64,000 nt of DNA, taken from Hydrogenophaga sp. PBL-H3 (GTDB taxonomy: Bacteria > Pseudomonadota > Gammaproteobacteria > Burkholderiales > Burkholderiaceae_C). Numbering within the stretch: position 1 is the first letter of the stretch; every line of letters begins with the position of its first letter. Positions 36,347-45,861 of this stretch are shown here, in pieces. Below the pieces are notes generated by a model. The model had not been told where the DNA came from. It made no database searches and worked only from the letters and a program-made list of their open reading frames with translations. The translations under genes and the position numbers were made by a program. Location of the stretch: positions 1,612,001-1,676,000 of the forward strand of contig NZ_CP044972.1 in the NCBI RefSeq assembly GCF_010104355.1, in the 5' to 3' direction.

Positions 36347-37123
36347 TCAGCCTGCCTGTGCCCGTCCGCGCTGCTGCACCGCTTCGCGCCGCCTCGCCAG
36401 GGCCTCGGGCGTCTGCGCGGCCGCCCATTCGCTGGACCTTTTTGATTCGAGCACCATGGCCTCGCCCATGGGCAGTTCAAAGCCCTCGTCGATCAGCCGC
36501 TTGTAGGCGTGCAGCATGCCGGGCTCGGCGCTGGCCACGTCGGCGGCCAGGGCCAGCGCGGCGGGCAGCAGGGCGTCGGGGCTGAGCACGCGGTTCACCA
36601 GGCCCCAGCGTTCGGCGGTCTCGGCGTCGATGAAGTTGCCGCTGAAGGCCATTTCCTTGGCGCGCGGCAGGCCGATCAGCCGGCTCAGTTTCTGCGACAG
36701 GCCCCAGCCCGGGATGACGCCGATGCGCGCGTGGGTGTCGGCGAAACGCGCGCCGGTGGAGGCCAGCAGCACGTCGCAGGCCAGGGCGAGTTCGAAGCCA
36801 CCCGTCACGGCCGCACCATTGACGGCGGCGATCACCGGTTTGCCGAAGGCGGCCAGCGCGCGCACCGGGTCGTTGGCGTCGCCCAGCGTGGGCACGCCTT
36901 CGTTGCCGAGCTCGCGCAAATCCAGCCCGGCACAGAAGGCCTTGCCAGCGCCGGTGAGCACCACCACGCGCACGCTGTCGTCGGCGTCCAGTGTGTGCAG
37001 CGCCTGCACCAGCGCGCCGCGCAGCGCGGCCGAGAGCGCGTTGAGCGCTTGCGGGCGGTTGAGTGTGAGCAGGGCGCAGCCGGGCAGTGGGTGGCTGACG
37101 AGCAGGTGGGTGGTATCGGTCAT
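36347..37123 (-). CDS. Enoyl-CoA hydratase family protein
   Basis: 258 residues with an AGAGGA ribosome site before the ATG. The crotonase motifs LTLNRPQALNALS, FCAGLDLREL and AAVTGGFELALACD keep the first catalytic Glu (rat E144 position). The second Glu is lost: FADTHARIGVIPGWGLSQKL. This variant is common in bacterial catabolic clusters and may still hydrate. It is the first gene of a minus-strand pair with the monooxygenase, and its promoter side carries operator D. Confidence 0.87.
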   Translation of the reverse strand: MTDTTHLLVSHPLPGCALLTLNRPQALNALSAALRGALVQALHTLDADDSVRVVVLTGAGKAFCAGLDLRELGNEGVPTLGDANDPVRALAAFGKPVIAAVNGAAVTGGFELALACDVLLASTGARFADTHARIGVIPGWGLSQKLSRLIGLPRAKEMAFSGNFIDAETAERWGLVNRVLSPDALLPAALALAADVASAEPGMLHAYKRLIDEGFELPMGEAMVLESKRSSEWAAAQTPEALARRREAVQQRGRAQAG

Positions 37124-37155
37124 GGAAGGGGCGTCCTCTTGAAACAGGTGCGCGC

Positions 37156-37228
37156 AGTGTGCGCCGGGCGGGGCGTTTCAAAAATCGTCCGTTCCGACGA
37201 CGCCCCTGCCGGGGGGGCCGCCCAGAAT
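37156..37228. promoter_or_regulatory. Operator D with divergent promoters (enoyl-CoA hydratase / thiolase)
   Basis: The operator TCGTCCGTTCCGACGA (37185-37200) lies between divergent genes. Rightward, the -10 CAGAAT (37223-37228) begins exactly 22 bases past the operator and serves the thiolase gene. Leftward, CACACT on the minus strand (37161-37156) lies 23 bases away and gives a leader of about 26 bases before the hydratase ATG. Confidence 0.68.
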
Positions 37229-37263
37229 GCCCGCAACCCCATCAACCAACGAGATGCAGCCCC

Positions 37264-38442
37264 ATGTCTGAAGCCTATATCGTCGCCGCCGTCCGCACCG
37301 CAGGGGGGCGCCGTGGCGGCCGCCTCGCCGGCTGGCACCCCGTGGAGATGGCCGCCCAGGTGCTCAACGCCCTGGTGGACCGCACCGGCGCCGACCCGGC
37401 CCTGGTGGAAGACGTGATCATGGGCTGCGTGAGCCAGGTGGGCGAGCAGTCGACCAACGTGGCGCGCAACGCGGTGATGGCCTCGAAGCTGCCCGACTCC
37501 GTGCCCGGCACTTCGCTGGACCGCCAGTGCGGCTCCTCGCAGCAGGCGGTGCACTTCGCGGCGCAGGCCGTCATGTCGGGCGCCATGGACGTGGTGATCG
37601 CCGCGGGCGTGGAGTCGATGACGCGCGTGCCCATGTTCAGTCCCTCTTCGCTGGCGCAGAAGGCCGGCATGGGCTTCTACCAGAGCCCGTCCATCAACCG
37701 CCGCTACAACGACGTGGTGTTCAGCCAGTTCGTGGGCGCCGAGATGATGGCCAGCAAGTACGGCTTTGTGCGCGAAGACCTGGACCGCTTCGCCCTGTTG
37801 AGCCACCAGCGCGCCATCGCCGCCACCCAGGCCGGCGCGTTCGACGCCGAGATCCTGCCGCTGCCGGTGCGCGATGCGAACGGCGTGGACACGGCCGACA
37901 TGCACACGAAGGACGAAGGCATCCGTTACGAGGCCACGCTGGAGTCCATCCAGGGCGTGAAGCTGCTGCAGGAGGGCGGCGTGATCAGCGCGGCCAACGC
38001 CAGCCAGATCTGCGACGGCGCCACCGGCGTGATGGTGGTCAACGAGCGAGGCCTGAAGGCGCTGGGTGTGAAGCCGCTGGCGCGCATCCACCACATGACG
38101 GTGATCGGCCACGACCCGGTGATCATGCTGGAGGCGCCCATCCCCGCGACCGAGCGCGCGCTGAAGAAAGCCGGCATGAACATCGCCGACATCGACCTCT
38201 ACGAAGTCAACGAGGCCTTTGCCTCGGTGCCGCTGGCCTGGCTCAAGGCGCTGGGCGCGGACGCCGACCGCCTGAACGTGAATGGCGGCGCGATAGCCCT
38301 GGGCCACCCGCTGGGCGGCTCGGGCACCAAGCTCATGACCACGCTGATCCACGCGCTGGGCGCGCGCGGCAAGCGCTACGGATTGCAGACCATGTGCGAG
38401 GGCGGTGGCATGGCCAACGTCACCGTCATAGAACGCTTGTAA
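37264..38442 (+). CDS. Acetyl-CoA C-acyltransferase (thiolase)
   Basis: 392 residues, the normal thiolase length. The active-site residues are present: nucleophilic Cys in LDRQCGSSQQA (about 88), His in GGAIALGHPLGGSG (about 347) and Cys in MCEGGGMAN (about 377). It cleaves 3-ketoacyl-CoA with CoA to give acetyl- or propionyl-CoA plus the shortened chain, completing the FadB cycle. It is controlled by operator D and followed 13 bp later by the ABC importer genes, so thiolase and uptake are probably one transcript. Confidence 0.92.
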   Translation: MSEAYIVAAVRTAGGRRGGRLAGWHPVEMAAQVLNALVDRTGADPALVEDVIMGCVSQVGEQSTNVARNAVMASKLPDSVPGTSLDRQCGSSQQAVHFAAQAVMSGAMDVVIAAGVESMTRVPMFSPSSLAQKAGMGFYQSPSINRRYNDVVFSQFVGAEMMASKYGFVREDLDRFALLSHQRAIAATQAGAFDAEILPLPVRDANGVDTADMHTKDEGIRYEATLESIQGVKLLQEGGVISAANASQICDGATGVMVVNERGLKALGVKPLARIHHMTVIGHDPVIMLEAPIPATERALKKAGMNIADIDLYEVNEAFASVPLAWLKALGADADRLNVNGGAIALGHPLGGSGTKLMTTLIHALGARGKRYGLQTMCEGGGMANVTVIERL

Positions 38443-38455
38443 CGCCCGCCTTGCC

Positions 38456-39280
38456 ATGACCCCCCACAAAAGAGATTCCGGAGACAAGACAACAAATACC
38501 CCCCTGCTGCAGGTGCAGGGGGTCACCGTGCGCTTCGGCGGCATCGTGGCGCTGGACGGGGTGTCGTTCGACATCCGCCGCGGGGAGATCTGCGCGCTGA
38601 TCGGGCCCAACGGCGCTGGCAAGAGCACGCTGTTCAACTGCCTCTCGCGCCTGTACGAGTGCAACGCCGGCAGCATCGTGTTTGAAGGGCAGACCATCTC
38701 GCGCCTGCCGCGCCACCGCATGGCCGGCATCGGCATCGGCCGCACCTTTCAGAACCTCGCGCTGTTCCGATCCATGACCGTGAGGGACAACGTGCGCGTG
38801 GGCTGCCACAGCAAGCACCACGCGGGCATGCTGCGCAACGCCTTTCGCCTGCCGGGTGCGGCGCGCATCGAGGCCGAGGCGCAGGCGCGTGCCGAATCGC
38901 TGATTGATTTCCTGCAGCTCGGCGACGTGGCCGAACGTGTGGTGGCCGACCTGCCCTTTGGCACGCAGAAGCGGGTGGAGCTGGCGCGCGCGCTGGCCAG
39001 CGAGCCGCAGCTGCTGCTGCTCGACGAACCCGCCTGCGGTCTGAACCACGAAGAGCTGGAAGGCCTGGGCGACCTCATCCGCGACATCCGCGACCGCCTG
39101 GGCGTGACGGTGCTGCTGGTGGAGCACCACATGGGCCTGGTGATGAAGATTTCCGACCGCGTGGTGGCGCTGAACTTCGGCAAGAAGATCGCGCAGGGCA
39201 CGCCGGCCGAGGTGCGCGCCCACCCCGAGGTGATCCGCGCCTACCTGGGCGCCGACGAAGAAGAGGGAGCCACCGCATGA
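38456..39280 (+). CDS. livG: Branched-chain-type ABC transporter ATP-binding protein LivG
   Basis: 274 residues. Walker A GPNGAGKST (50-58), a signature variant LPFGTQKRVELAR, Walker B LLLLDEP (about 187-193) and LLVEHHMGLVMKISDRV are present. The long insert after GRTFQNLALF is typical of LivG rather than LivF. It powers uptake with LivF, LivH and LivM. The next gene overlaps by 4 bases (ATGA). The ligands of such importers in catabolic clusters are often aromatic or aliphatic carboxylates rather than amino acids. Confidence 0.92.
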   Translation: MTPHKRDSGDKTTNTPLLQVQGVTVRFGGIVALDGVSFDIRRGEICALIGPNGAGKSTLFNCLSRLYECNAGSIVFEGQTISRLPRHRMAGIGIGRTFQNLALFRSMTVRDNVRVGCHSKHHAGMLRNAFRLPGAARIEAEAQARAESLIDFLQLGDVAERVVADLPFGTQKRVELARALASEPQLLLLDEPACGLNHEELEGLGDLIRDIRDRLGVTVLLVEHHMGLVMKISDRVVALNFGKKIAQGTPAEVRAHPEVIRAYLGADEEEGATA

Positions 39281-39996
39281 CGACCAACCTGCTGGAAGTG
39301 CGCGGCCTGCGGGCCCGCTACGGCGCCACCCAGGTGCTGCAGGGGCTGGACCTGGACGTGGCCGAGGGCCAGGTCACCGCGCTGCTGGGCGCCAACGGCG
39401 CCGGCAAGACCACCACGCTGCGCGCGCTCTGCCGCTTCATGGTGCAGGCCAGCGGCTCGGTGACGCTGGCGGGCGAGCGCATCGACGGCCGCTCGACCGA
39501 ACAGATCGCCCAGCTCGGCGTGGGCCACGTGCCCGACGGGCGCGGCACCTTCATGGGCCTGAGCACCGAAGAAAACCTGCAGCTCGGCGCCTTCTCGCGC
39601 CGCACCCGCAGCGGCGTGGCCGACGACATGGAGCGCATCTACGGCTACTTTCCACGCCTGCGCGAGCGCGCCACGCAGCAGGCCGGCACGCTCTCGGGTG
39701 GTGAGCAGCAGATGCTGGCCATCGGCCGCGCGCTCATGGGCCGCCCGCGCCTGCTGCTGCTCGACGAGCCCTCGTTTGGTCTTGCGCCCCTGATCGTGAA
39801 AGACATCTTCGCGATCATGAAACGCATCAATCAGGAGGAGAAAGTCTCCATCCTGCTGGTGGAACAAAACGCCAAGCTCGCACTCGACCTGGCCGACACC
39901 GCCTACCTGCTGGAAACCGGGCGCGTGGTGCTCAGCGGCCCCTCGGCCGACATGCGCCAGAACGACGCGGTGCGCCGCGCCTACCTCGGTGAATAG
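39277..39996 (+). CDS. livF: Branched-chain-type ABC transporter ATP-binding protein LivF
   Basis: 239 residues, the LivF length. Walker A GANGAGKTT (about 37-45), signature LSGGEQQMLAIGRAL and Walker B LLLLDEPSFGLAP are complete, with VEQNAKLALDLADTAYLLETG at the end. Its start overlaps livG, and it is 12 bp before livH. Works as the heterodimeric partner of LivG. Confidence 0.93.
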   Translation: MTTNLLEVRGLRARYGATQVLQGLDLDVAEGQVTALLGANGAGKTTTLRALCRFMVQASGSVTLAGERIDGRSTEQIAQLGVGHVPDGRGTFMGLSTEENLQLGAFSRRTRSGVADDMERIYGYFPRLRERATQQAGTLSGGEQQMLAIGRALMGRPRLLLLDEPSFGLAPLIVKDIFAIMKRINQEEKVSILLVEQNAKLALDLADTAYLLETGRVVLSGPSADMRQNDAVRRAYLGE

Positions 39997-40008
39997 GACA
40001 ACCTTCCC

Positions 40009-40881
40009 ATGAACGAATTCCTGCACCAACTCCTCGCCGGTCTGGCCACCGGCGGCATCTACGCCAGCGTGGCGCTCGCGCTGGTGATGATCTACCAGGC
40101 CACGCACCACATCAATTTCGCCCAGGGCGAGATGGCGATGTTCTCCACCTTCATCGCCTGGTCGCTGATCCAGGCCGGCTTTCCGTACTGGGCGGCGTTT
40201 GCCATCACGGTGGTGCTGTCCTTCGTGCTCGCCGCAGCCATCGAGTTCGCGGTGATCCGGCCCATGCACGACGCGCCGGTGCTCTCGGTGGTGGTGGTCT
40301 TCATCGGTCTGCTGGTGATCTTCCACAGCCTGGCGGGTTTTCTGTTCGGCTACACCATCAAGCCTTTCCCGAGCCCGTTCCCGGCCGATGCCTGGTATGG
40401 CGGCAGCCTGATGTCGGCGCACGAGGTGGGCGCCATCGTGGTGGCGCTGGGCATGGTGGCGCTGCTCTTCATGTTTTTGCGCTTCACGCCGCTGGGCCTG
40501 GCCATGCGCGCCGCCGCGCAGAACGCTGCCTCGTCGCGGCTCGTGGGCATCAACGTGGGCCGGATGCTCATGCTGGGCTGGGGCCTGGCGGGGGCCATCG
40601 GTGCGGTGGCCGGGATGATGGTCGCGCCCGTGGTCTTTCTGGACCCGAACATGATGACCGGCGTGTTGCTCTACGCGTTTGCCGGCGCCCTCATCGGCGG
40701 CATCGACAACCCCATCGGCGCGGTGCTCGGCGGCTTCATCGTCGGCGTGCTGGAGAACCTGCTCGGCACCTACGTGGTGGGCACCGAGCTCAAGCTCTCG
40801 GTGGCGCTGGTGCTGATCATCGGCGTGCTCATCGTCAAGCCTTCCGGTCTGCTCGGCAAGACCATCGTCACCCGGGTCTGA
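40009..40881 (+). CDS. livH: Branched-chain-type ABC permease LivH
   Basis: 290 residues with about eight membrane spans. It opens with LLAGLATGGIYASVALALVM and the HHINFAQGEMAMF motif that marks LivH. AAAQNAASSRLVGINVGR in the cytoplasmic loop is the coupling segment to the ATPases. It forms the pore with LivM, encoded 3 bp downstream. Confidence 0.92.
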   Translation: MNEFLHQLLAGLATGGIYASVALALVMIYQATHHINFAQGEMAMFSTFIAWSLIQAGFPYWAAFAITVVLSFVLAAAIEFAVIRPMHDAPVLSVVVVFIGLLVIFHSLAGFLFGYTIKPFPSPFPADAWYGGSLMSAHEVGAIVVALGMVALLFMFLRFTPLGLAMRAAAQNAASSRLVGINVGRMLMLGWGLAGAIGAVAGMMVAPVVFLDPNMMTGVLLYAFAGALIGGIDNPIGAVLGGFIVGVLENLLGTYVVGTELKLSVALVLIIGVLIVKPSGLLGKTIVTRV

Positions 40882-40884
40882 ACC

Positions 40885-41904
40885 ATGTCTTCCAGCCATT
40901 CCGCCGTTCTGAATCCCGTGCGCTCCGCCACCCCCGTTCGCGCCGCGGCGCCACGCGCCACCTGGCCCTGGGTCGTGCTGCTGGTGTTGGTCGTGGCCGG
41001 CCTCACCTGGGTGCTCAAGGGCTACCAGCTGTTCCAGGGCACCATGGTGCTGTGTTACGCCATTGCGCTGCTCGGCCTGAACATCCTCACCGGCTACAAC
41101 GGCCAGATCTCGCTGGGTCACGGCGCTTTCTTCGCGCTGGGCGCCTACGCCGCCGCCATCGCCATGGAACACGGCGGCCTGCCGTACTGGGTGGCGGTGC
41201 CGGTGGCGGGCGTGGCCTGCCTGGTCATCGGTTATCTCTTTGGCCGGCCCGCGCTCAAGCTTGAAGGCCTTTACCTGGCACTGGCCACGTTTGCGCTGGC
41301 CGTGGCCATGCCGCAGTTGCTGAAATACAAGCACCTGGAGCAGTGGACCGGTGGTGTCGGCGGCATCGTGCTCATCAAGCCCGACGCGCCTTTCGGCCTG
41401 CCGCTCTCGCAAGACCAGTGGCTGTTTCTCTACGCGCTGGTGGTGGCGGTGGTCATGTTCGTGATCGGGCACAACCTGCTCTCCAGCGGCAGCGGCCGCG
41501 CCATGCGTGCCATTCGCGACCACGCGCTGGCCGCCGAGGCCATGGGCGTGGACAACCCGCACTACAAGTCCATGACCTTCGGCATCTCGGCCGCGTTCAC
41601 CGGCGTGGGTGGTGCGCTCTCGGCCATTGCGGTGCAGTTCGTCTCGCCCGATTCGTTCACGCTGTTCCTCTCGATCTCGCTGCTGGTGGGCGTGGTGGTG
41701 GGCGGCCTGGGCACGGTGTGGGGCGCGTTCTTCGGCGCGCTCTTCATCATGTTCGTGCCGAGTTTTGCCGAGAGCATTTCCAAGGCTGCGCCCTGGGCGG
41801 TGTACGGCGTGGTGCTGATCGCCATCATGTTCGCCATGCCGGGCGGCGTGGTGGGCCTGCTGCGCAGCACCAGCGCGCGCTGGAAACGCCGGGCGGCTCC
41901 ATGA
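40885..41904 (+). CDS. livM: Branched-chain-type ABC permease LivM
   Basis: 339 residues with about nine spans. It has GLNILTGYNGQISLGHGAFF (the LivM signature), GRPALKLEGLYLALATFALA and the coupling loop SGSGRAMRAIRDHALAAEAM. The stop overlaps the ATG of the next enoyl-CoA hydratase gene (ATGA), tying transport to catabolism. Confidence 0.92.
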   Translation: MSSSHSAVLNPVRSATPVRAAAPRATWPWVVLLVLVVAGLTWVLKGYQLFQGTMVLCYAIALLGLNILTGYNGQISLGHGAFFALGAYAAAIAMEHGGLPYWVAVPVAGVACLVIGYLFGRPALKLEGLYLALATFALAVAMPQLLKYKHLEQWTGGVGGIVLIKPDAPFGLPLSQDQWLFLYALVVAVVMFVIGHNLLSSGSGRAMRAIRDHALAAEAMGVDNPHYKSMTFGISAAFTGVGGALSAIAVQFVSPDSFTLFLSISLLVGVVVGGLGTVWGAFFGALFIMFVPSFAESISKAAPWAVYGVVLIAIMFAMPGGVVGLLRSTSARWKRRAAP

Positions 41905-42701
41905 GCGAAGAGACCGTGCTGGTGAGCGAGCGCCACGGCGCCGTGGCGTTGCTGCGCCTGAACATCCCCACGCGGCTGAACCCGCTCACCATGCCGCTGC
42001 AGCAGGCGCTGCGCACCGCGCTGGCCGAATTGCGCGAAGACCGCACGGTGCGCGCGCTGCTGCTCACCGGCACCGGCAAGGCCTTCTGCGTGGGTGCCGA
42101 TCTGGGCTCCATGTCACCGCCGGGCGACGGCAGCCTGGGTGCGCAGACTGCGGACGCGATGGAAGCGCTGTCGAACCGCCTCATCGAAGACCTGCGCACG
42201 CTTCCTTTCCCGGTGGTGAGCGCGGTCAACGGCGCGTGTGCCGGCGCCGGCGTGGGCGTGGCGCTGGCGGCCGACGTGGTGCTGGCCGCGCGCTCGGCGT
42301 ATTTCTACCTGCCCTTCATGCCGCGCCTGGGCATCGTGCCCGACCTGGGCACCACCTGGTTCCTGGAACGCAGCGTGGGCCGCGCGCGGGCGGTGGCCAT
42401 GTCGCTGCTGGGCGAGCGCCTGAGCGCCGAGCAGGCCGCACAGTGGGGCCTGGTATGGAGGTGCATCGACGATGCCGATCTGCCCGCGCAGGCGCTGGCG
42501 ATCGCACGACGCCTGGCCGCGCTGCCGGCGCACGCGGCGCAGGAGGTTCGTGCGGTGTATGAACTCGCTGGCCAGCAGACGCTGGTGGAGCAGATGCGCA
42601 GCGAAGCCGAACGCCAGCGCGAGCTGATCGACCGGCCCACGTTTGCCGAGGGCGTGCAGGCGTTTCTGGGCAAGCGCGAGCCGGTGTTCCCGCCACGCTG
42701 A
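41901..42701 (+). CDS. Enoyl-CoA hydratase/isomerase family protein (PaaG-like)
   Basis: 266 residues. Crotonase signature segments: LRLNIPTRLNPLTM, FCVGADLGSM and AGAGVGVALAADVVLAAR. Both canonical Glu positions are replaced, but RLGIVPDLGTTWFLERSVGR has the Asp typical of PaaG-type isomerases that shift double bonds. It is therefore more likely an isomerase than a hydratase. Last gene of the thiolase-liv operon, overlapping livM by 4 bases; operator E follows directly. Confidence 0.85.
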   Translation: MSEETVLVSERHGAVALLRLNIPTRLNPLTMPLQQALRTALAELREDRTVRALLLTGTGKAFCVGADLGSMSPPGDGSLGAQTADAMEALSNRLIEDLRTLPFPVVSAVNGACAGAGVGVALAADVVLAARSAYFYLPFMPRLGIVPDLGTTWFLERSVGRARAVAMSLLGERLSAEQAAQWGLVWRCIDDADLPAQALAIARRLAALPAHAAQEVRAVYELAGQQTLVEQMRSEAERQRELIDRPTFAEGVQAFLGKREPVFPPR

Positions 42702-42719
42702 CTTGTCGCGCCACCAATA

Positions 42720-42763
42720 TCGTCAGTTTCGACGATGCCCCGCGCAGGCCGCGTTCCTACGAT
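42720..42763 (+). promoter_or_regulatory. Operator E and promoter of the ABC binding protein gene
   Basis: TCGTCAGTTTCGACGA (42720-42735) stands 18 bases after the preceding stop. The -10 TACGAT (42758-42763) begins exactly 22 bases past it, and the binding-protein ATG lies about 42 bases further with a GGAGA ribosome site. Confidence 0.7.
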
Positions 42764-42805
42764 GAGGCCCGAGCCCCAGCCATCACCACCCAGACGGAGA
42801 CACAC

Positions 42806-44032
42806 ATGCAGAAGACCCACAACGCCGGCTTGCGCCGGTCCCTCCAGCTCGGTGCCAGCCTCGTGCTGGCCGCCCTGCTGCCCCTGTCGGCCCAGGCGCA
42901 GAAGCAGTACGACCCCGGCGCCACCGACAAGGAAATCAAGCTCGGCAACCTGGTGCCGTACTCGGGCCCGGCCTCGGCCTACGGCACCATCGGCAAGGCC
43001 ATGACGGCCTACTTCGAGAAGGTCAACGCCAGCGGTGGCGTGAATGGCCGGCGCATCAACTTCATCACCGCCGACGACGCCTACAACCCGGCCAAGTCGG
43101 TCGAGCAGACGCGCAAGCTGGTCGAGCAGGATGAGGTGCTGGCCATGGTGGGATCGCTGGGCACCTCGCACGGCATCGCGGTGCAGCGCTACATGAACGC
43201 GAAGAAGGTGCCGCAGCTCTTCGTGGCCACCGGCGCCACGCGCTTCGGCGACCCCAAGGCCTTCCCCTGGACCATGGGCTGGCAGCCAACCTACCAGGCC
43301 GAGGGCAAGGTCTACGCGCAGCACATCCTGCAGACCAACCCCAACGCCAAGATCGCCGTGCTGATGCAGAACGACGACTTCGGCAAGGACTTCCACAAGG
43401 GCTTCATGGACGCGCTGGGCGACAAGGCCAAGACCATGGTCGTGTCGTTCCAGACCTACGAGGTGACCGACCCGACCATTGACAGCCAGATGGTGTCGTT
43501 CAAGGCCTCGGGCGCCGACACCTTCTTCAACATCTCCACGCCCAAGTTCGCGGCCCAGGCCATCCGCAAGGCGGCCGAGATCGGCTGGAAGCCCGCGCAC
43601 TACGTCTCCAGTGTGTCGCAGTCGATGAACTCGGTGCTCAAGCCAGCCGGCTTCGAGAACTCCGTGGGCATCATCACCTCCACCTACCTGCTCGGCGCTG
43701 ACGACCCGGCCGGCAAGGGCAACAAGGACGTGGACGAGTACCTGTCGGTGATGAAGCAGTATTACCCCGCTGGCGACCCGTACGACACGCTCAACGTCAT
43801 CGGCTACGCCACCGCGGCCACCATCACGCAGATGCTCAAGCAGGCCGGCGACAACCTCACGCGCGAGAACGTGATGAAGCAGGCCGCCAACCTGAACTTC
43901 ACGCCACCCATGCTGTATCCGGGCATCGACATCAAGACCTCCCCGACGGACTACTATCCGATCGAGAAGAAGACGCTGCAGCGTTTCAACGGCAAGGCCT
44001 ACGAGTCGTTCGGCCCCATCTTCGGCGGCTGA
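42806..44032 (+). CDS. ABC transporter substrate-binding protein (LivJ/LivK-like)
   Basis: 408 residues. A signal peptide ends at AQA (about 32). A periplasmic binding protein type 1 fold follows: EIKLGNLVPYSGPASAYGTI, FEKVNASGGVNGRRINFITA and YNPAKSVEQTRKLVEQDEVL. It delivers the substrate to LivHMGF encoded just upstream. The family ligand range covers amino acids, amides, urea and aromatic or aliphatic carboxylates; this copy sits among acyl-CoA genes and before an acyl-CoA ligase, so a carboxylic acid is most likely. It has its own operator and promoter, as expected for the abundant binding protein. Confidence 0.92.
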   Translation: MQKTHNAGLRRSLQLGASLVLAALLPLSAQAQKQYDPGATDKEIKLGNLVPYSGPASAYGTIGKAMTAYFEKVNASGGVNGRRINFITADDAYNPAKSVEQTRKLVEQDEVLAMVGSLGTSHGIAVQRYMNAKKVPQLFVATGATRFGDPKAFPWTMGWQPTYQAEGKVYAQHILQTNPNAKIAVLMQNDDFGKDFHKGFMDALGDKAKTMVVSFQTYEVTDPTIDSQMVSFKASGADTFFNISTPKFAAQAIRKAAEIGWKPAHYVSSVSQSMNSVLKPAGFENSVGIITSTYLLGADDPAGKGNKDVDEYLSVMKQYYPAGDPYDTLNVIGYATAATITQMLKQAGDNLTRENVMKQAANLNFTPPMLYPGIDIKTSPTDYYPIEKKTLQRFNGKAYESFGPIFGG

Positions 44033-44044
44033 AGCCCACACACA

Positions 44045-44101
44045 CCCGCACGGCCGCCCTGGTGCTCCCACCGGGCAGTCGCTGCGGGTGAACTGTTTTT
44101 T
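44045..44101 (+). terminator. Possible partial terminator between binding protein and ligase genes
   Basis: CCCGCA (44045-44050) pairs with TGCGGG (44083-44088), enclosing an imperfect inner stem GCCCTGGTG/CACCGGGC. A T6 run follows at 44096-44101. Such hairpins after binding-protein genes often stabilise the upstream mRNA and reduce read-through. The stem-to-T distance is longer than ideal. Confidence 0.4.
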
Positions 44102-44116
44102 ACCAGGAGACATCCC

Positions 44117-45754
44117 ATGCACGGCCTGATGCAAGACCGCCCGCTGCTGATCTCGTCACTCATCGAGCACGCAGCCACCTTCCACCCCCACACCGAGATT
44201 GTTTCTCGCCTGCCCGAAGGCACGGTGCACCGCACCGACTGGCAGGGCGTGTGCCTGCGCTCGCGCCAGGTGGCCAACGCGCTCAAGACCCTGGGCATCC
44301 AGCAGGGAGACCGCGTGGGCACCCTGGCCTGGAACTCGTACCGCCACCTGGCGCTGTACTACGGCGTCTCGGGCAGTGGCGCGGTGCTGCACACGGTGAA
44401 CCCGCGCCTGTTTCCCGAGCAGATCGACTACATCGTCAACCACGCCGAAGATCAGGTGCTGTTCTTCGACACCACCTTCGCGCCGCTGGTGGAGCAGCTC
44501 GCTCCGCGCCTCAAATCGGTCAAGGCTTTCATCGCCATGACCGACCGCGCCCACATGCCGGCCATCAGCGTGCCCAACCTGATGTGCTTCGACGAGCTGC
44601 TGGACGCCCAGAGCACCGAATACACCTGGCCCGAGTTCGACGAGAAGAGCGCGTCGTCCCTCTGCTACACCTCGGGCACCACCGGCAACCCCAAGGGCGT
44701 GCTGTACTCGCACCGCTCGACGCTGCTGCACACGCTGATGGAACTGGCGCCCGACACCTTCGGCATCAGCTCGGCCGAGACGCTGATGCTGATCGTGCCC
44801 ATGTTCCATGCCAACGCCTGGGGCGCACCCTACGCGGCGGCCATGGTGGGCGCCAAGCTGGTGCTGCCTGGCCCGCATCTGGACGGCGAGAGCGTCTACA
44901 CGCTCATGCGCGACGAGAAGGTGACTTTTTCGCAGGGCGTGCCCACGGTCTGGATGATGCTGTTCCAGTACCTCGACAAGAATCCGCAGCTCGACCCGCG
45001 CACGCTCGGCGTCAAACGCATCGGCATTGGCGGCGCGGCGGTGTCGCGCTCGGTGCTGGAGCGCTTCGAGAACCAGTTCGGCGCCGAGGTGGTGCAGGGC
45101 TGGGGCATGACCGAGACCAGCCCGATCGGCGTGATCAGCAAGCTGCTGCCCAAGCACGCGGGCATCGACAAGGACGAGCTGGTGAAGATCAAGCTCAAGC
45201 AGGGCCGGGGCGTTTGGGGCGTGGACCTGAAGATCGTCGACGCAGACGGCAAGGCCTTGCCCTGGGACGGCGTGGCCTTCGGCAACCTCTATGTGCGCGG
45301 CCCCTGGATTGCCAGCGGCTACTACCGCGGTGAGGGCGGCTCGGTGCTCGATGAAGAAGGCTTCTTTCCCACCGGCGACGTGGCCACCATCGACCCCGAC
45401 GGTTACCTGCAGCTGGTGGACCGCGCCAAGGATGTGATCAAGTCGGGCGGCGAGTGGATCTCGTCGATCGACGTGGAGAACGCAGCGGCCTCGCACCCCG
45501 GCGTGTCCGAGTCGGCGGTGATCGGTGTCTCGCACCCCAAGTGGCAGGAGCGCCCGCTGTTGCTGGTGGTGAAGCGACCCGGTGCCAGCGTGGAGCCGCA
45601 AGACCTGCTCGACCACCTGGGCACACGCATCGCCAAGTGGTGGCTGCCCGACGAGGTGCTGTTCGTCGACGCCTTGCCCCACACGGCCACCGGCAAGTTG
45701 CTGAAAACCAAGTTGCGTGAGCAGTACCGCGAGCACAAGCTGCCCACGGCTTGA
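44117..45754 (+). CDS. alkK: Medium-chain acyl-CoA ligase, AlkK-like
   Basis: 545 residues, almost the length of AlkK of alkane-degrading Pseudomonas. The N-terminus (LISSLIEHAATFHPHTEIVS), the AMP-binding loop SLCYTSGTTGNPKGVLYSHR, FHANAWGAPYAAAMVGAKLV, GWGMTETSPIG, FFPTGDVATIDPDGYLQLVD and the C-terminal catalytic Lys in TATGKLLKTKLRE are all present and resemble AlkK as I remember it. It activates a free carboxylic acid to acyl-CoA with ATP. Following the binding protein by 84 bp, it would be the entry enzyme for the imported acid. Confidence 0.88.
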   Translation: MHGLMQDRPLLISSLIEHAATFHPHTEIVSRLPEGTVHRTDWQGVCLRSRQVANALKTLGIQQGDRVGTLAWNSYRHLALYYGVSGSGAVLHTVNPRLFPEQIDYIVNHAEDQVLFFDTTFAPLVEQLAPRLKSVKAFIAMTDRAHMPAISVPNLMCFDELLDAQSTEYTWPEFDEKSASSLCYTSGTTGNPKGVLYSHRSTLLHTLMELAPDTFGISSAETLMLIVPMFHANAWGAPYAAAMVGAKLVLPGPHLDGESVYTLMRDEKVTFSQGVPTVWMMLFQYLDKNPQLDPRTLGVKRIGIGGAAVSRSVLERFENQFGAEVVQGWGMTETSPIGVISKLLPKHAGIDKDELVKIKLKQGRGVWGVDLKIVDADGKALPWDGVAFGNLYVRGPWIASGYYRGEGGSVLDEEGFFPTGDVATIDPDGYLQLVDRAKDVIKSGGEWISSIDVENAAASHPGVSESAVIGVSHPKWQERPLLLVVKRPGASVEPQDLLDHLGTRIAKWWLPDEVLFVDALPHTATGKLLKTKLREQYREHKLPTA

Positions 45755-45861
45755 GCTGGTTGTCGCGTTGCCCGCTTCGCTCGCGGGTTTCGCGCTGACG
45801 CCGGGCGTGGTCCGCGTTCTCCGGCGCTCGCTCGCGGGCGCCTGCCCGGGGGCGCCGCCGC